Assembly: GCF_012516495.1 (NCBI RefSeq)
Contig: NZ_CP051214.1
Location: 859,062 to 923,061 of the forward strand
From: Mycoplasma sp. 1654_15
GTDB taxonomy: Bacteria > Bacillota_I > Bacilli_A > Mycoplasmatales > Metamycoplasmataceae
Direction of reading: 5' to 3'
DNA: 64,000 nucleotides
Below are positions 1 through 10,526 of this stretch, one piece after another. The first letter of the stretch is position 1. Every line of letters starts with the position of its first letter. The notes under the pieces were generated by a model, which ran no database searches, was not told the DNA's origin, and was given only the letters and a program-made list of their open reading frames with translations. A program made the translations under genes and the position numbers.

Positions 1-1597
1 TTTCATCAAATAAATGCTTAATTTCTTCTGGAATATGATGGCTTACGATAAAGACTGTTTTATTTTTCTGAGATAAAAAATCTTTATAAATTTTTAAAAC
101 ATCATCTTTATATATATTATCAAATGCTTCATCCAAACACATAATATTTAAGTCTTGGTATTCTAATCTCGCAAGTGCAATTTTCTGTTTTTCACCTTCA
201 GATAAAACAGAATTATTTATTTCTTTATTTAAATCTGAAAATTCTAAAATTCTATATTTATTAACCAAAAATTCTAATTTTTCTTTGTCTAAATTCTTAT
301 CTCACAAACTTATATTATTCTCTAAAGTATCTTGAAAAATAACATTTTCGTTTGTAAGTAAAGCTATGTTTTTTCTTAAACTTTCATCTGAAATAGTTTT
401 GTATTCTAATTTGTTGTTTATTAGTATTTGACCTTCATAATTAGTGATTAAACCGGAAATTAATTTCAAAAGTGTGGATTTTCCTTTTCCTGAAGGTGAT
501 ATTATTCCATATTTTTTAGTTGTTAAAAATTCCAGGTTTAAATCTTGAAAAACCTTTTCATCTTCATTGTACTTAAAACTTAAATTTTTAATGGAAATGC
601 TTCTTATTTCTTCATTTAATTCTATTTTTGAAGAAGAATTTCCTTCTTGTGAAGTAATAAAAATTTCTAAATAAGGTGTAAGGGTTTTAAAAATTAAAGT
701 AAAAGAAAAAACTGATGAAATTGAAAAAATAAAACTGGTAGTTAAAGAAAATAAACTAATAAAAGATTCTCAAGGAAATGTTTTAGTATATGTTAGAACT
801 GATAAAGTAATTAATGAACTAAATAAGAAAACTGAAAAAATAATATCCAAAAAATATTGACTGTAATAAAACTGTTTAAGTAATTGAAATTCTTTTGTAT
901 ATTTATCCAAAACCTGATTTTTTAAGAAGGTTTTAAAAATTTTTCTTTTATTGAAAAAGTAAAATAGTTTGAATAAACTAAAAAATTTGATTTGTTTTTT
1001 TGCATTTAAACTTAATATTTTTTCTAATTTTTCTTGTAATTTGTTTAAAACTGAAGAAAACTTCATTAATATAATAATAGAAATAATCAAAGCAATAGCG
1101 CAATGTAAAATAATTATTCAAATATTTACTTCTGTCAAAAACAAAAATAAAATAGTAATAGGAATATTAAAAACTGATGAAAAAAGAATAGAATAAATTA
1201 TTTCATTAATTGAAAAAGCAACTGATAAATTTACATTGTACTTAGAAATATATGAAGTTTTGTTTTCTAAAATATAATCATAAGATTCTTTTGCAATTTT
1301 ATTAGTTAAAAAACTAATATTTTTTCTTTTGGTATTGTATAAAACATTATTTGTTTTAAAAATTAATATTAATTCAATGATAAAAAACAAAACAAAAGAG
1401 ACAGCTGAAATACAAATTCAAGTTATAAATTCTGGATTTTGAATTTCTACTTTGTTTTTTATAAATTTTATTAAATAAGAATATGTAAATAAATGAAGAT
1501 TTAAAAAAGAATACAATAAAAACTTAAGAAAAAAAATAAAAATATTAGATGGTTTATTTAAATTAATAAAATAGCGTACAATACTAAAAAGTTTCAT
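1..1597 (-). CDS. ABC exporter, fused membrane and ATPase domains (3' end outside window)
   Basis: Half-transporter of the exporter type: hydrophobic membrane domain over roughly residues 1-330, then a nucleotide-binding domain. Visible motifs are the Walker A SPSGKGKS (first Gly replaced by Ser), signature LSEGE in place of LSGGQ, Walker B IMCLDEA and switch His in SHHIPEE. UGA codons are read as Trp. The start at 1597 has AGGAAATT just upstream. About 532 codons lie in the window; comparison with its close paralogue at 6099-7709 suggests only about five residues are missing. It follows a 20-aa peptide gene and a hairpin in the same direction. Substrate unknown; a peptide is a reasonable guess from context only. 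Confidence 0.85.
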
Positions 1598-1631
1598 AAT
1601 TTCCTAAAAGTTTTGGTTTTATAAATAAATT

Positions 1632-1669
1632 TATATTAAAAAATAACAATTAAGTTATTTTTTAATATA
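1632..1669. terminator. Perfect 16-bp stem-loop between peptide gene and ABC gene
   Basis: Arms 1632-1647 and 1654-1669 are perfect inverted repeats around a 6-nt loop. It lies after the stop of the 20-aa peptide gene and before the ABC gene start. The stem is almost all A/T and lacks a clean U tract, so it may be a partial terminator (attenuator) or a stabilising hairpin. Confidence 0.5.
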
Positions 1670-1694
1670 GAAGTTTATAAGTATTTATATTTAA

Positions 1695-1757
1695 TTATTT
1701 TATTTTAATTGTAATTGAACCATCATCGTGCTGTGTAATTGTAATTTTTCTTTTCAT
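1695..1757 (-). CDS. Putative 20-residue peptide upstream of ABC exporter
   Basis: Reads MKRKITITQH then DDGSITIKIK and a TAA stop. AAAGGAGT lies three bases before the ATG, a much better ribosome binding site than chance would give in DNA this AT-rich. The peptide alternates Ile/Thr/Lys on both sides of a central DDG, a pattern like a small beta hairpin. It is followed by a perfect stem-loop and then, in the same direction, an ABC exporter: the usual order of a secreted-peptide operon. Function is not known and translation is unproven. Confidence 0.45.
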   Translation of the reverse strand: MKRKITITQHDDGSITIKIK

Positions 1758-1936
1758 ATTACTCCTTTATTTTTTACTTCTGCAATTAATGTTATAACAA
1801 TTTAATTTTTCATCAATAAATTTCTATTTGAAAATTTTTATTAAATATTATTACTAAAAAAGTAATTAAATCATTAATTAACAATTGTTATTTTAGTAAA
1901 ATTATAAAAATATAAAAAAATATGCAAAGGATAAAG
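1758..1936. promoter_or_regulatory. Divergent promoter region of peptide/ABC and R-M genes
   Basis: Spacer of about 180 bases between the minus-strand peptide gene and the plus-strand methylase gene. On the minus strand TTATTG and TATAAC about 17 bases apart could serve as -35 and -10. The perfect 12-bp palindrome TAACAATTGTTA at 1879-1890 could be an operator. No open reading frame with a ribosome binding site is seen. Confidence 0.35.
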
Positions 1937-4294
1937 ATGAAAATATTAAAATCAGAATTCAAAGTTGTAGAAAAATTCAGCACGACTTTAGGACTTAAAA
2001 ATCAAACAGATGGATCTGTACCTTTATATAAAAAAGACAAAGATGGTTATCAAGCTACAAAACCTGATGGATACTATTTTTATGATGGTGTTATTTTTAT
2101 TTTAGATGCTAAAAAAGAGAATGCTAAATTTCAAAATCAATTACTTGATTATATGGAATTAGAAAAACACCAAGATATTATAGGATTTCAATATAATGGA
2201 AAAGATTTAAATGTTTATATTAGAAATGGTAAAAAAGGTAAATTTAAACTTTTGCAAGAAGAAAAAGAGCTTCAAAACCATACATATTACAAAGAAAAAT
2301 ACTTTAAAAATTCTAAAGAAAATAACGAAGAACTAATAAATCAATTTGCAAAACAACTAGCAAACGCTTTTAGAGAAGCTAAAATTGATAAACAAATGAC
2401 TGTTCCATTTATCGGTATAGTTATGTTAGCTTACAAATATAGCAATACAAAAAACAGCATTGAGTTTAACAGAAATTCTACTTCTGCTTTATTAGATAGC
2501 ATTAAAAAAGCTTCTATTGATCAAATTCCTGATTCAGATAATAATACTAATTTAAAATCTAAGCTTCAAAACTTACAAAATTATTTATACAATAGCACAT
2601 TTAAAACTGTTGATATTTTTGAGTTAAATAATATTGTTGAACTTATTTCAAATGTTTATAACCTTATAAATATTAGTCATAAAAATTATAAAGGTCATGA
2701 CATAATGAATGCTTTTTTAAAAGTGTTTAGAAAATGAAACTCGGCAGATGCAAAAGAAAAAGGTGAAGTATTTACTCCTGATCATATCGCGCAGTTGATG
2801 TATGATTTAATACAAGTAGATGCTTTAAATGATGTTGTTTTAGATCCTACATGTGGATCTGGTACATTTTTAACTAATGCAATGGCGAATATGTTTCAAG
2901 ATGTTTATTCTTTTTTTAAAAATAAAAAATTAAGCAAAGAAAAAGAAGAACAATATTGTAATCAAGCATGTAAAGATATTAAAAGTAATAAATTAATAGG
3001 TATAGAATTAAACGAATTTAATGCTACTTTAGCTGAGATTAACATGCTTTTACATGGAGATGGAAGTAGTAATATAATTCAAAAAGATTGTTTTAAAGAA
3101 TTACCTCTTTTAAAAGATAAATATTCTAAAGTTTTAATGAATCCCCCTTTTAGTCAAAAAGAATCAGAACTTAAATTTGTTTATGCAACTCTTGAAAATT
3201 TAAAAGAAAAAGGGAAAATTGCTGCTATTGTACCTAAATCTTCTTTAAATGGAAGAGTTAAAGAAAATGTAGAATATTTAAAAAAGATTTTTAGGATGGC
3301 TAAGGTAAGTCATATAATTTCTTTACCAAGAGATGTATTTCAACCTAATGCAGGAGTAAATACTTCAATTATTGTTCTAGAAAAATATAGCCAAGAAACG
3401 ATCAAGAAAATTCAAGAATTAGCTTCAAAAAAGAAGGAAATTGAAGAAGATACACAAAATATTTTCTTAATAGATTTTAGTGATGATGGTTTTATTTATG
3501 CTAACGAAAGAAGATATAAAACTGATAAATTTGCTTCAAAAATGAAGGAATTACAAAAAATTTTAAAAGGACAATTTTCTCCTTTACAGGCTTTAAAACA
3601 TAATTTAAGATTTGATGAAGAACTTTCTTTTGAAAGATTTAATACTAATAGAACTTTTGATATTGATGAATCTGTTTTTAAAAAATATATGAAAGAAAAC
3701 TTTGCAAGTAAAGTACTCTCTGGAATAGAAAATCAAGTCATTTTAAAGAAAAAACATTTATCTAAGTACGAAAATATAAAATTTAAATTTTTTGCTGTTG
3801 ATGAAATTTTAGATTTTATTTCTAAAGGAAAACAAAAGCAATCTATAGATAGAAAATTAGAAAATAAATTTGAAAAAGGGATACCAATTATAATTGCTAA
3901 AAAAGATAACAATGGAGTTGGTGGTTTACTAGAAAATCATTTAGTAGAAGAAGTTTTTCAAGATAAATTCTGTATTATTAATGGAGGTGATGGTGGCGGA
4001 GGTAAAACTTATTATTGTGATTTTAAATTTGGTGCTACCTCTTTTGTAAATATTTGTGATTTAAAAGAAAAATATAAAAATATTTTTAATCAATTTCCTT
4101 TATCTAAATTCTATTTAGCCATCGTTATTAGTGAAAGATTATTCAAATCTATAGGGCATGGAAGAACACAAAAAAATCAAATTCCTTCTGTTAAAATCAA
4201 ATTACCAATAGATCAGAATAATCAAATTTATGCTGAATACATGAATGACTTTATTTCTAATTTAGATTTAAAAAATGAACTTTACTATGAATAA
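1937..4294 (+). CDS. Fused restriction-modification protein, N6-adenine methylase (type IIG-like)
   Basis: About 785 aa. The N-terminal part has a PD-(D/E)XK-like pattern (PDG ... ILDAK, about residues 43-60) suggesting a nuclease domain. A gamma-type N6-adenine methylase follows, with SAM motif DPTCGSGTF and catalytic NPPF about 100 residues later. The C-terminal ~300 residues would hold target recognition. The two long open frames join through an in-frame UGA (Trp). I prefer the ATG at 1937, which has AAAGGA six bases upstream, over the in-frame ATG at 1922. No separate HsdS or HsdR is next to it, so a single-chain type IIG enzyme fits best; an HsdM-like protein whose partners lie elsewhere is possible. 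Confidence 0.75.
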
Positions 4295-4343
4295 ATTTGT
4301 AATATATTAATCTTAATTTTTCTTAGTTTATATTTATGAAGAA

Positions 4344-4382
4344 ACTAAAAAAGTGAAATTTATTGAATTTCACTTTTTTAGT
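4344..4382. terminator. Bidirectional intrinsic terminator
   Basis: Arms 4344-4360 and 4366-4382 form a perfect 17-bp stem with a 5-nt loop, U-rich on both strands. It ends the R-M gene on the plus strand and the ABC/peptide transcription unit on the minus strand. Confidence 0.85.
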
Positions 4383-4394
4383 GTCTAAATTATT

Positions 4395-4445
4395 TTAGTT
4401 TGAACGAATAACTATAATAATAGCAACGATAATTGTTTCTTGCAT
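4395..4445 (-). CDS. Putative 16-residue hydrophobic peptide downstream of ABC exporter
   Basis: Reads MQETIIVAIIIVIRSN and TAA. A full Shine-Dalgarno sequence GGAGGT sits five bases before the ATG, stronger than that of most genes here. It starts 29 bases after the stop of the ABC gene at 4475 and is the last gene before the terminator at 4344-4382, so it is probably co-transcribed with both upstream ABC genes. The Ile/Val core flanked by polar ends resembles hydrophobic signalling peptides or one very short membrane helix. No homologue is known to me. Confidence 0.45.
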   Translation of the reverse strand: MQETIIVAIIIVIRSN

Positions 4446-4474
4446 TTGACACCTCCATTCTGTTATTTTTGTTA

Positions 4475-6091
4475 TTATGTATCAAGATTTATAATTTCAT
4501 TGAATAAATTAATATATTTTTTCTCCAAATGGTGTGTGATCAGTATTAGTGTTAGGTTCTTATTTTGTAGTAAATTCAATAAAATTTTATCGAAATTTTC
4601 GTTATCTAAATTAGATAATCCTTCATCAATAATTAAAATTTCTTTTGATTCATATAATGATCTGGCAAGATGAATTTTTTGAATTTGTCCGGTTGAAAAA
4701 TTTTCAGTACTTGTGTTAATTTCTTTATCTACATCTAATTCTTCAAAATTAACATCTTTTAATATTTTATCTATATTGGTTTCTTTTTCACTATCTAATA
4801 GTGTAATGTTTTCTAACACAGTAGCATCAAAAAGATTTGCATTATTATATACATAATTAATATGTTGATTTAAAGATGTGGCAACAAGATGCTTTATATC
4901 AAATTTATTATTTATAACAATATTTCCTTCAAATTTCTTCTCAATTCCTAACAAAATTCTTGCTAATGTTGATTTTCCTGAACCATTTGAACCTTGAATT
5001 ATGTATTTATTTCCTGCTACAATGTTAAAAGATAAATTATTAAATAAAGTTCTATCAGGAAGTTTAAAGTTTAATTTTTCAATAGAAATTGAGAAAATTT
5101 TTTCTTCTAATGTTTCTAGACTTTCTTGTATGTTATCAACTTGAAATTTATTATTATTTTTAAATAACTTTATATTTTTTCAACCTGAAATCATAGATGG
5201 ATAATTGTCTAATAATTCTTTGGAGGCTGAAAAAAATTGACTAAAAGATAACTGAACTAATATAATTAATGAAATATTTGTAATTATCATCTCGTTATCT
5301 TTATTACTGATAAAATAAAATGACCAAACTGCTATTCCAATTGAAATAATTGTGGAAAAAAATTGACTAGAATATTCATTAAAAACTGAAATTAAATCTG
5401 AAAATAAACTAAATCTTTTTCTGGTGAGTCAATTTTGTTTGTTTTTTTCTTTGATTATAAATTCAAATTTATCATCTGAATTCAGTGTTTTTAAAGTAGG
5501 TAAAGTCAGAAGATATGTACTTAAAGAATTATTGAAATTAGAAATTGCTTGCAATTGTGTTGTTTGAAGTTTTGTCAATTTTTTTGATAACAATAAAGCA
5601 ATGAAAAGGAAGAAAATAATAACCGCTAAAACAACCAAAGCTAATATATAATTAATTCAAAAGAAGACTCCTAAAGTCACTAAAATTGTTGATAATGTTT
5701 TGAAAAAAGATAATAAATTTGAAAAAAATTGAGAAACACTTTGCTCAATTGTGTTTTCTATTTCTGAATAATAATAACCACTAGAATTTTTATTATATTG
5801 TTTATACTGTGCTTTTATCAAAAAATTTGTTATGGTTTTGATAAGTTTCATTTTATGAAATATTAAAAAACCTTTAAAATAAGCACTATTCATAAAGCTC
5901 AAAAATGTTGTTACTATTTTCGTCAAAAAGAAAAGAATTATGATTATTCAAAATAATATTAAATTTTCATTTTGAATTGAATAAAAAATGAAATAGGGTG
6001 AAACAATTACAAAAAAATTAAAAATAACTGAAATAATTAAATATAGTCAATTTCAAAAAATAAAAAAATTATGTTTTATTGAATATTTCAT
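4475..6091 (-). CDS. ABC exporter, fused membrane and ATPase domains
   Basis: 538 aa. Membrane domain with about six hydrophobic segments in the first ~320 residues, then a canonical ATPase domain: Walker A QGSNGSGKST, signature FSTGQ, Walker B ILIIDEG, D-loop SNLD and switch His in ITHHLEKK. It starts eight bases after the ABC gene at 6099-7709, with AAGGAA before the ATG. Its ATPase motifs are closer to consensus than those of that neighbour, which fits a heterodimeric exporter in which one site is degenerate. The peptide gene at 4395-4445 follows directly. Substrate unknown. Confidence 0.85.
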
Positions 6092-6098
6092 ATTTTCC

Positions 6099-7709
6099 TT
6101 ATATTTCTATTATCTGATCAAACAATGGTTTTATTTCTTCAGAAATATGGTGACTTGCAACAAAAATTGTTTTATCAGGTCTAGAGAGTATGTCTTTATA
6201 AATTTCTATTGCATCTTCTTTAAAAATGTTATCAAGCGCTTCATCTAAGCATCAAATATTTAAATTTTTGTACTCTAATCTAGCTAAATTAACTTTTTGT
6301 TTTTCACCTTCCGATAAATTGGCTGGACTAATATTTGCATCTATTTTTGAAAATTGATTTATTTTATACTTGTTTAATAAAAAATTTACTCTATCTAAAT
6401 CTGGCTTGGTGTCTCATAAAGTTATGTTATTAAGCAAAGAATCTTCAAAAATCACATTTTCGTTTGTAACTAAAGCTATATTTTTACTTATTTCTTTAGG
6501 ATTTACGTTTTTATATTCAATAGAATTATTTATTAAAATTTCTCCTTCGTAATTAGATAATAAACCTGAAATTAGCTTCAAAAATAAAGACTTTCCTTTT
6601 CCTGAAGGAGAAATTATTGCATATTTTTGGTTTTTTTCAAAAGTAAGATTTAAATTTGAAAAAATAGGAGTTTCTTGGTTATAACTAAAGCTAAGATTCT
6701 TAAAATCAATTTTAAAAATATTTTCTTTTAAAGTAATTTTTTTAGAATTATCATCATTTGTTTTTTCAAAAATAACATTTATATATGGATTTAAAGCTTT
6801 TTCAGTTAATAAAAAAGAATATAAACTTGCCACACCAGATAATAAGGACATGTTTAACATAAATAGCGAAATAAATTGTGAAATATCAAAAGTTTTATTA
6901 TATGTAAGTACACCTAAAGTTATGAAATTACTGTAAACAAAAAAAGAAAAAACAACGTTTAGTAAAAATGATTTAAATTGAAATGATTTAAATAAATCAT
7001 ATTCTTGTGTATATTTTTGTAACAATTGAGATTTTAAATATTTTGTAAAAATATTTCTTTTGTTGAAAAAATAAAATAAATTAATTAAACCAAATAACTT
7101 AATTTCTTTGCTGGTATATTCTTGTAAAAGTAGTTGGATTTTGCCTTGTATTTTATGAAGTAGCGGGGAATACTTGAATAATAAAAATCCACTAATAATA
7201 GAACCAACTACACAATGTAATATTAAAATTCAAGATTGTACATTTAACGAAAACATAAATATAGTGGGGAAAATTATTGAAATTATTCCAGGGAATAAAT
7301 ATAAATAAATGGTGCTTGTTAATGAATTAGCAAACATTAAATTTAAATTGTAATAAGACATATATGTTTCTTTATTTTTGACTAATTCTTGATATGGTTT
7401 TTGTATAATAATTTTAGAAACTCTATCAGTATTTTTTTGATAAATAATAAAAGTTGTTTTATTGCTTTGAAAAGTATAAAGTAATTTAAAAACAACAAAG
7501 AAAACAAAGGAAAAACAAGTGATTAAAATTCATAAAATAAAATTTGAATTATCAGATTTGTTTTGGTAATTAATAAAATCTATAATATAAGAGTAAGAAA
7601 AAATATGCAAATTTAAACATACCATATAAATTGTTTTGATTATAAAAACCAAAAAATTATTTTTCCTGTCTTGATTTAGAATATCCAATGTGCTCTTAAA
7701 TGTTTTCAT
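6099..7709 (-). CDS. ABC exporter, fused membrane and ATPase domains, degenerate Walker A
   Basis: 536 aa, close paralogue of the ABC gene at 1-1597. Membrane domain first, then ATPase with Walker A SPSGKGKS, an acidic signature region and SHHISEE at the switch position. Walker B aspartate and glutamate are kept (IWCLDEA). It is first in an operon with the ABC gene at 4475-6091 and the small peptide gene. The altered P-loop start and altered signature suggest the degenerate half of an asymmetric heterodimer; this is inference. No Shine-Dalgarno sequence is obvious before the ATG. Confidence 0.85.
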
Positions 7710-7825
7710 AATTTTTATGAATTATAATAAAAAATTAAAAAATTTTATTTAAAAAAAAGAGAATTTTGTCAATTCAAATCAAAAAATATTTTTTTAAAAA
7801 TATGTAAAAATATAGTAAAAAGTTC
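7710..7825 (-). promoter_or_regulatory. Promoter of the ABC pair with an A8/T8 tract in its spacer
   Basis: On the minus strand a perfect -35 TTGACA (7767-7772) is followed 19 bases later by TAAAAT (7742-7747). The spacer contains eight consecutive T on that strand (7751-7758). A 19-base spacer is longer than optimal, so slippage by two would restore 17. No other feature is seen before the palindrome at 7826. Confidence 0.45.
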
Positions 7826-7872
7826 TGAGCAGATCCCCTTTTCTTAGAAAAATAGAAAAGGGGATCTGCTCA
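7826..7872. repeat. 47-bp perfect palindrome made from an IS left end
   Basis: Arms 7826-7844 and 7854-7872 form a perfect 19-bp stem beginning TGAGCAGATCCCC. The left arm and loop match the left ends of the IS copies at 52612 and 55398, but the right arm runs into an inverted copy of the tip instead of the transposase start. It could be a foldback remnant or a MITE-like derivative. It directly precedes the broken restriction gene. Confidence 0.6.
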
Positions 7873-8148
7873 ATAAAGTATTTGATTTTAAATTTACTAT
7901 AAAAAAGAAAGAATTTTTAGTAGAAACAAACTTTTTTAATTCTACAGGTTCAAAGTTTAACTCTGAAATTGAAAGATTTAAAATTTTAGCTACAGAAAGT
8001 CATAAAAATAATTTTGAATTTATTTGAATAGCAGATGGAAAGGGCTTAAAAACACAGAAAGAAAAATTAAAAGGTTTTTTTTGAAAAATATAAGTTATTT
8101 AATTTGTATACATTTGAAGACTTTTTAAAATCAAAAGCTATAAAATAG
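7873..8148 (+). pseudogene. 3' remnant of a DpnII/MboI-family restriction endonuclease
   Basis: The conceptual translation contains EFLVETNFFNSTGSKFNSE, an Ile-Trp-Ile-Ala-Asp-Gly segment and then LFNLYTFEDFLKSKAIK. From memory this resembles the C-terminal part of DpnII/MboI-type (GATC) endonucleases. Only this part remains; the 5' side ends at the palindromic IS-end relic. There is no start codon, and a frameshift is needed near 8090 after a run of T. A matching Dam-type methylase is not visible here. Confidence 0.6.
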
Positions 8149-8249
8149 TTGTTAAAAATCAATATTTTGTTAAAATTATTGCATAACAGATATTTACTGA
8201 TTCCTATGTGGGTTTTAAGCGTAATATTAAGTGCGCCAACTTATCTGGG

Positions 8250-8274
8250 CTCCTTTGTTTTGAAGGAGTTTTTT
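8250..8274 (+). terminator. Intrinsic terminator before the DUF3800 gene
   Basis: Stem CTCCTT/AAGGAG (8250-8255, 8263-8268) with a 7-nt loop, extended by two G-U pairs and followed by a run of T. It probably terminated the former restriction gene. It lies 37 bases before the DUF3800 start. Confidence 0.65.
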
Positions 8275-8310
8275 ATTACTTTTGCTTGTTTTTTTTGTTC
8301 TAATTTAGAC

Positions 8311-9129
8311 ATGAAAAAAGAAACAGAAAAAATATTTATTTATTTGGATGAATCTTCTACAATTGAGCTGTATGATAAGGAATCTCAAGAAAATGTATTT
8401 ATTTATGGAGGTTTTTATTGTTTGAGTGAAGAAAATTGCAAAGACATTTTAAATAAAGCTACTTCAAACAAAACTTGAATAAAAACAAAGCAAAAAGGAA
8501 AAGAAATAAAAGGTAGAGCATTGCATTTAAAAATAAAAAAAGAGTTAATTACTTTTAAAAATGCAATAGGTGTTATTGCTTTTCTTAAAATTTTATATAA
8601 GCAATTTGTTAGCTCAAACGGTAAAAATTATTTTAAATTTTTTATGATAAGTTATTTGATAAATGCTGTTATTGCAAAATTAATATCAAAAAAAATAATT
8701 CAGGAACCTATACAAATACATCTATATTTAGGTCAAAATAAAGAAGTGGAAAAAGAAGATAATTGAAAAGAAACATTAAAATCAAAAATTTTGGGAGGAT
8801 TAGAACTTCAAAAAACAAATTATTTAACTGGTGAAGTGAAAAAACCACGCACTCTTAGTTATACACCTGATATTTTTATTAAAAGTTTAGATTCAAAAAC
8901 TGAAGAAAAGCTCCAATTAGCAGATGTTATTGCAAATACATTATATCAATCTTATAATGTCGCGAATCTTTCATGAATGAATTTTTGTTATACTAACTTT
9001 TTTAATATTCAATTTATAGGCGATGAGTTAGATGTTGGCAAACTTAAGAAACTTCAAGGACTTATTCATACTGAGTTTTTCGGACAATTTTGAAGTGTTA
9101 TTGAGTGTTCAGATAATCAAAAAGAGTAG
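8311..9129 (+). CDS. DUF3800 domain protein
   Basis: 272 aa, reading through UGA Trp codons. The N-terminal KIFIYLDESS strand with acidic pair, a middle IHLYLGQN segment and a C-terminal LQLADVIANTLYQ helix fit the DUF3800 layout, a family with an RNase H-like fold often seen in mobile and defence regions. I take the ATG at 8311; the frame stays open upstream to 8149, but that part spans the terminator at 8250-8274 and does not resemble the family. There is no clear ribosome binding site, so translation may be leaderless or weak. It sits beside a dead restriction gene and ends in a terminator shared with the convergent ATPase operon. Confidence 0.7.
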
Positions 9130-9148
9130 ATAGCTTCTACTCTTTTTT
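9119..9148. terminator. Bidirectional terminator between DUF3800 and the ATPase operon
   Basis: Arms 9121-9129 and 9137-9145 pair as AAAGAGTAG/CTACTCTTT around a 7-nt loop, with U-rich tails on both strands. It overlaps both stop codons. Confidence 0.75.
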
Positions 9149-10526
9149 GTTTAACCCTAATTCTGCGTCAGTAGTAATTTTTAAATTAGAACCAACATAA
9201 GAGAAAATTTCAGGACTCTGATTTATATACTCACCGTTAATGATTCTGATTACCGAATCTACTGTTTCTTCTAAAGGAACAAAAACTCCTTTTTCCTTTG
9301 TAAAGTGTTCAGTCATGAAGAAGTTTTGTGAGAAAAAGTTTTCAAGTTGTAAAGCTTTTTAACAATAATTTTGCTTTCTTTATCAAGCTCATCAAATCCT
9401 AAAATTAGAATAACGTCTTCTAATTCCTTGTATTTTGCAAGGATTTTTAGCTTCAATTATTGCTTTAAAATGTTTTTACCAATAATTTTTTCATTTACTG
9501 AATTTGAAGAAGAAGCTAGAGGATCAAAGGTAGGAAAAATATTTTTAGAACTTTGTTCTCTTGATAAAACTAATTTACCATCTAGGTGATTAAAAACCGC
9601 AACTGCTGATGGATCTGATAAATCATCCATTGGTAAGAAAATTGTTTGAAAAGAAGTAATTGCACCGTTTTGATTTTTAAAAAGTCTTTCTTGAACTGAA
9701 GCAACATCGGAATCTAGTGTTGACTGATAACCTCCAACTGAAGGTTTTTACCTAGTGAAGCGGAAACCTCATTTTCGGCTTGAACAAAACGGTAAATGTT
9801 GTCAATAAAGAGTAAAACGTCTTCTTTTTCATAGTCTCTTAGATACTCAGCCGCTGTAACTCCGATTGGAACAATCGACATTCTAGCCCCTGGTGATTCG
9901 TTCATTTTTGAAATATACATTGCTGAATTTTTCATTAAGTTTGAAGACTCTAATTCATTAAATAATTCAATAGCTTCTCTTGAACGCTCTCCTGATCCAA
10001 TAAAAATATTAGAAATTGATTTTTTGTCTTTGTTAACATTAAAAATTATTTCCTTCATTAAAACGGTTTTTCCAACACCGGCACCACCAAAAATACCAAG
10101 TTTAAATCCTTTAACAATAGGAATAAAAAAGTCAATTGCTTTAATTCCAGTTTGAATTATTTCAGTTTGCACACTAAAAAATCTTGATTTATTTATTGTT
10201 GAATTTACTTCAACATATAAAGGAAAACTTGCATTTCTGTTAGGTAATAAAGGCTTACCTTCAAAGCTATAGATGTTGTTTTTTGAGTTTTTACCAACTG
10301 GTACCATAAAGCTTCTTTTTGTGTTAGTAACAACATCATTTACCTTTATTTCTGAAGCTAAATAAATAATTATTGCTCTAATTGTTGTTTCATTTACAAG
10401 TCTTTTTACAAGTAAAAATGTTGTATTATTATGCAAAGTTAAGATTTGATTTAATGAAGGTAAATCAGCTTTATCAAATTTTACTTCAACTACATCAGTT
10501 CAAAATTTAGTTATCTTTCCAAGCAT
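9137..10526 (-). pseudogene. F1-like ATPase beta-like subunit, copy 1, frameshifted
   Basis: Same gene as 23222-24616 but five bases shorter. Four homopolymer losses are visible against that copy: one T near 9750, one near 9475, two near 9452 and one near 9360. The first truncates the protein just after SASLGK, following the Walker B region (LLFIDNIYRF). Upstream of it, Walker A GGAGVGKT and the catalytic GERSRE are intact. Start, ribosome binding site and one-base overlap with the alpha-like gene match copy 2. If the indels are real, copy 1 has no functional beta subunit and may depend on the nearly identical copy 2 protein. Confidence 0.85.

Noticed and set aside
969..1196. Plus-strand frame inside the first ABC gene
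   Set aside because: Antisense to a well-supported ABC membrane domain; no RBS and no recognisable protein.
4336..4397. Short plus-strand frame starting MKKLKK across the terminator
   Set aside because: It lies in the terminator stem, lacks a ribosome binding site, and is explained by the hairpin.
8149..8310. Upstream extension of the DUF3800 frame
   Set aside because: Passes through an intrinsic terminator, and the extra sequence is unlike the family; a later ATG fits better.
9371..9589. Plus-strand frames over the beta-like genes (also 23325-23678)
   Set aside because: Antisense shadows of a conserved F1 beta homologue, repeated in both copies only because the genes are repeated.
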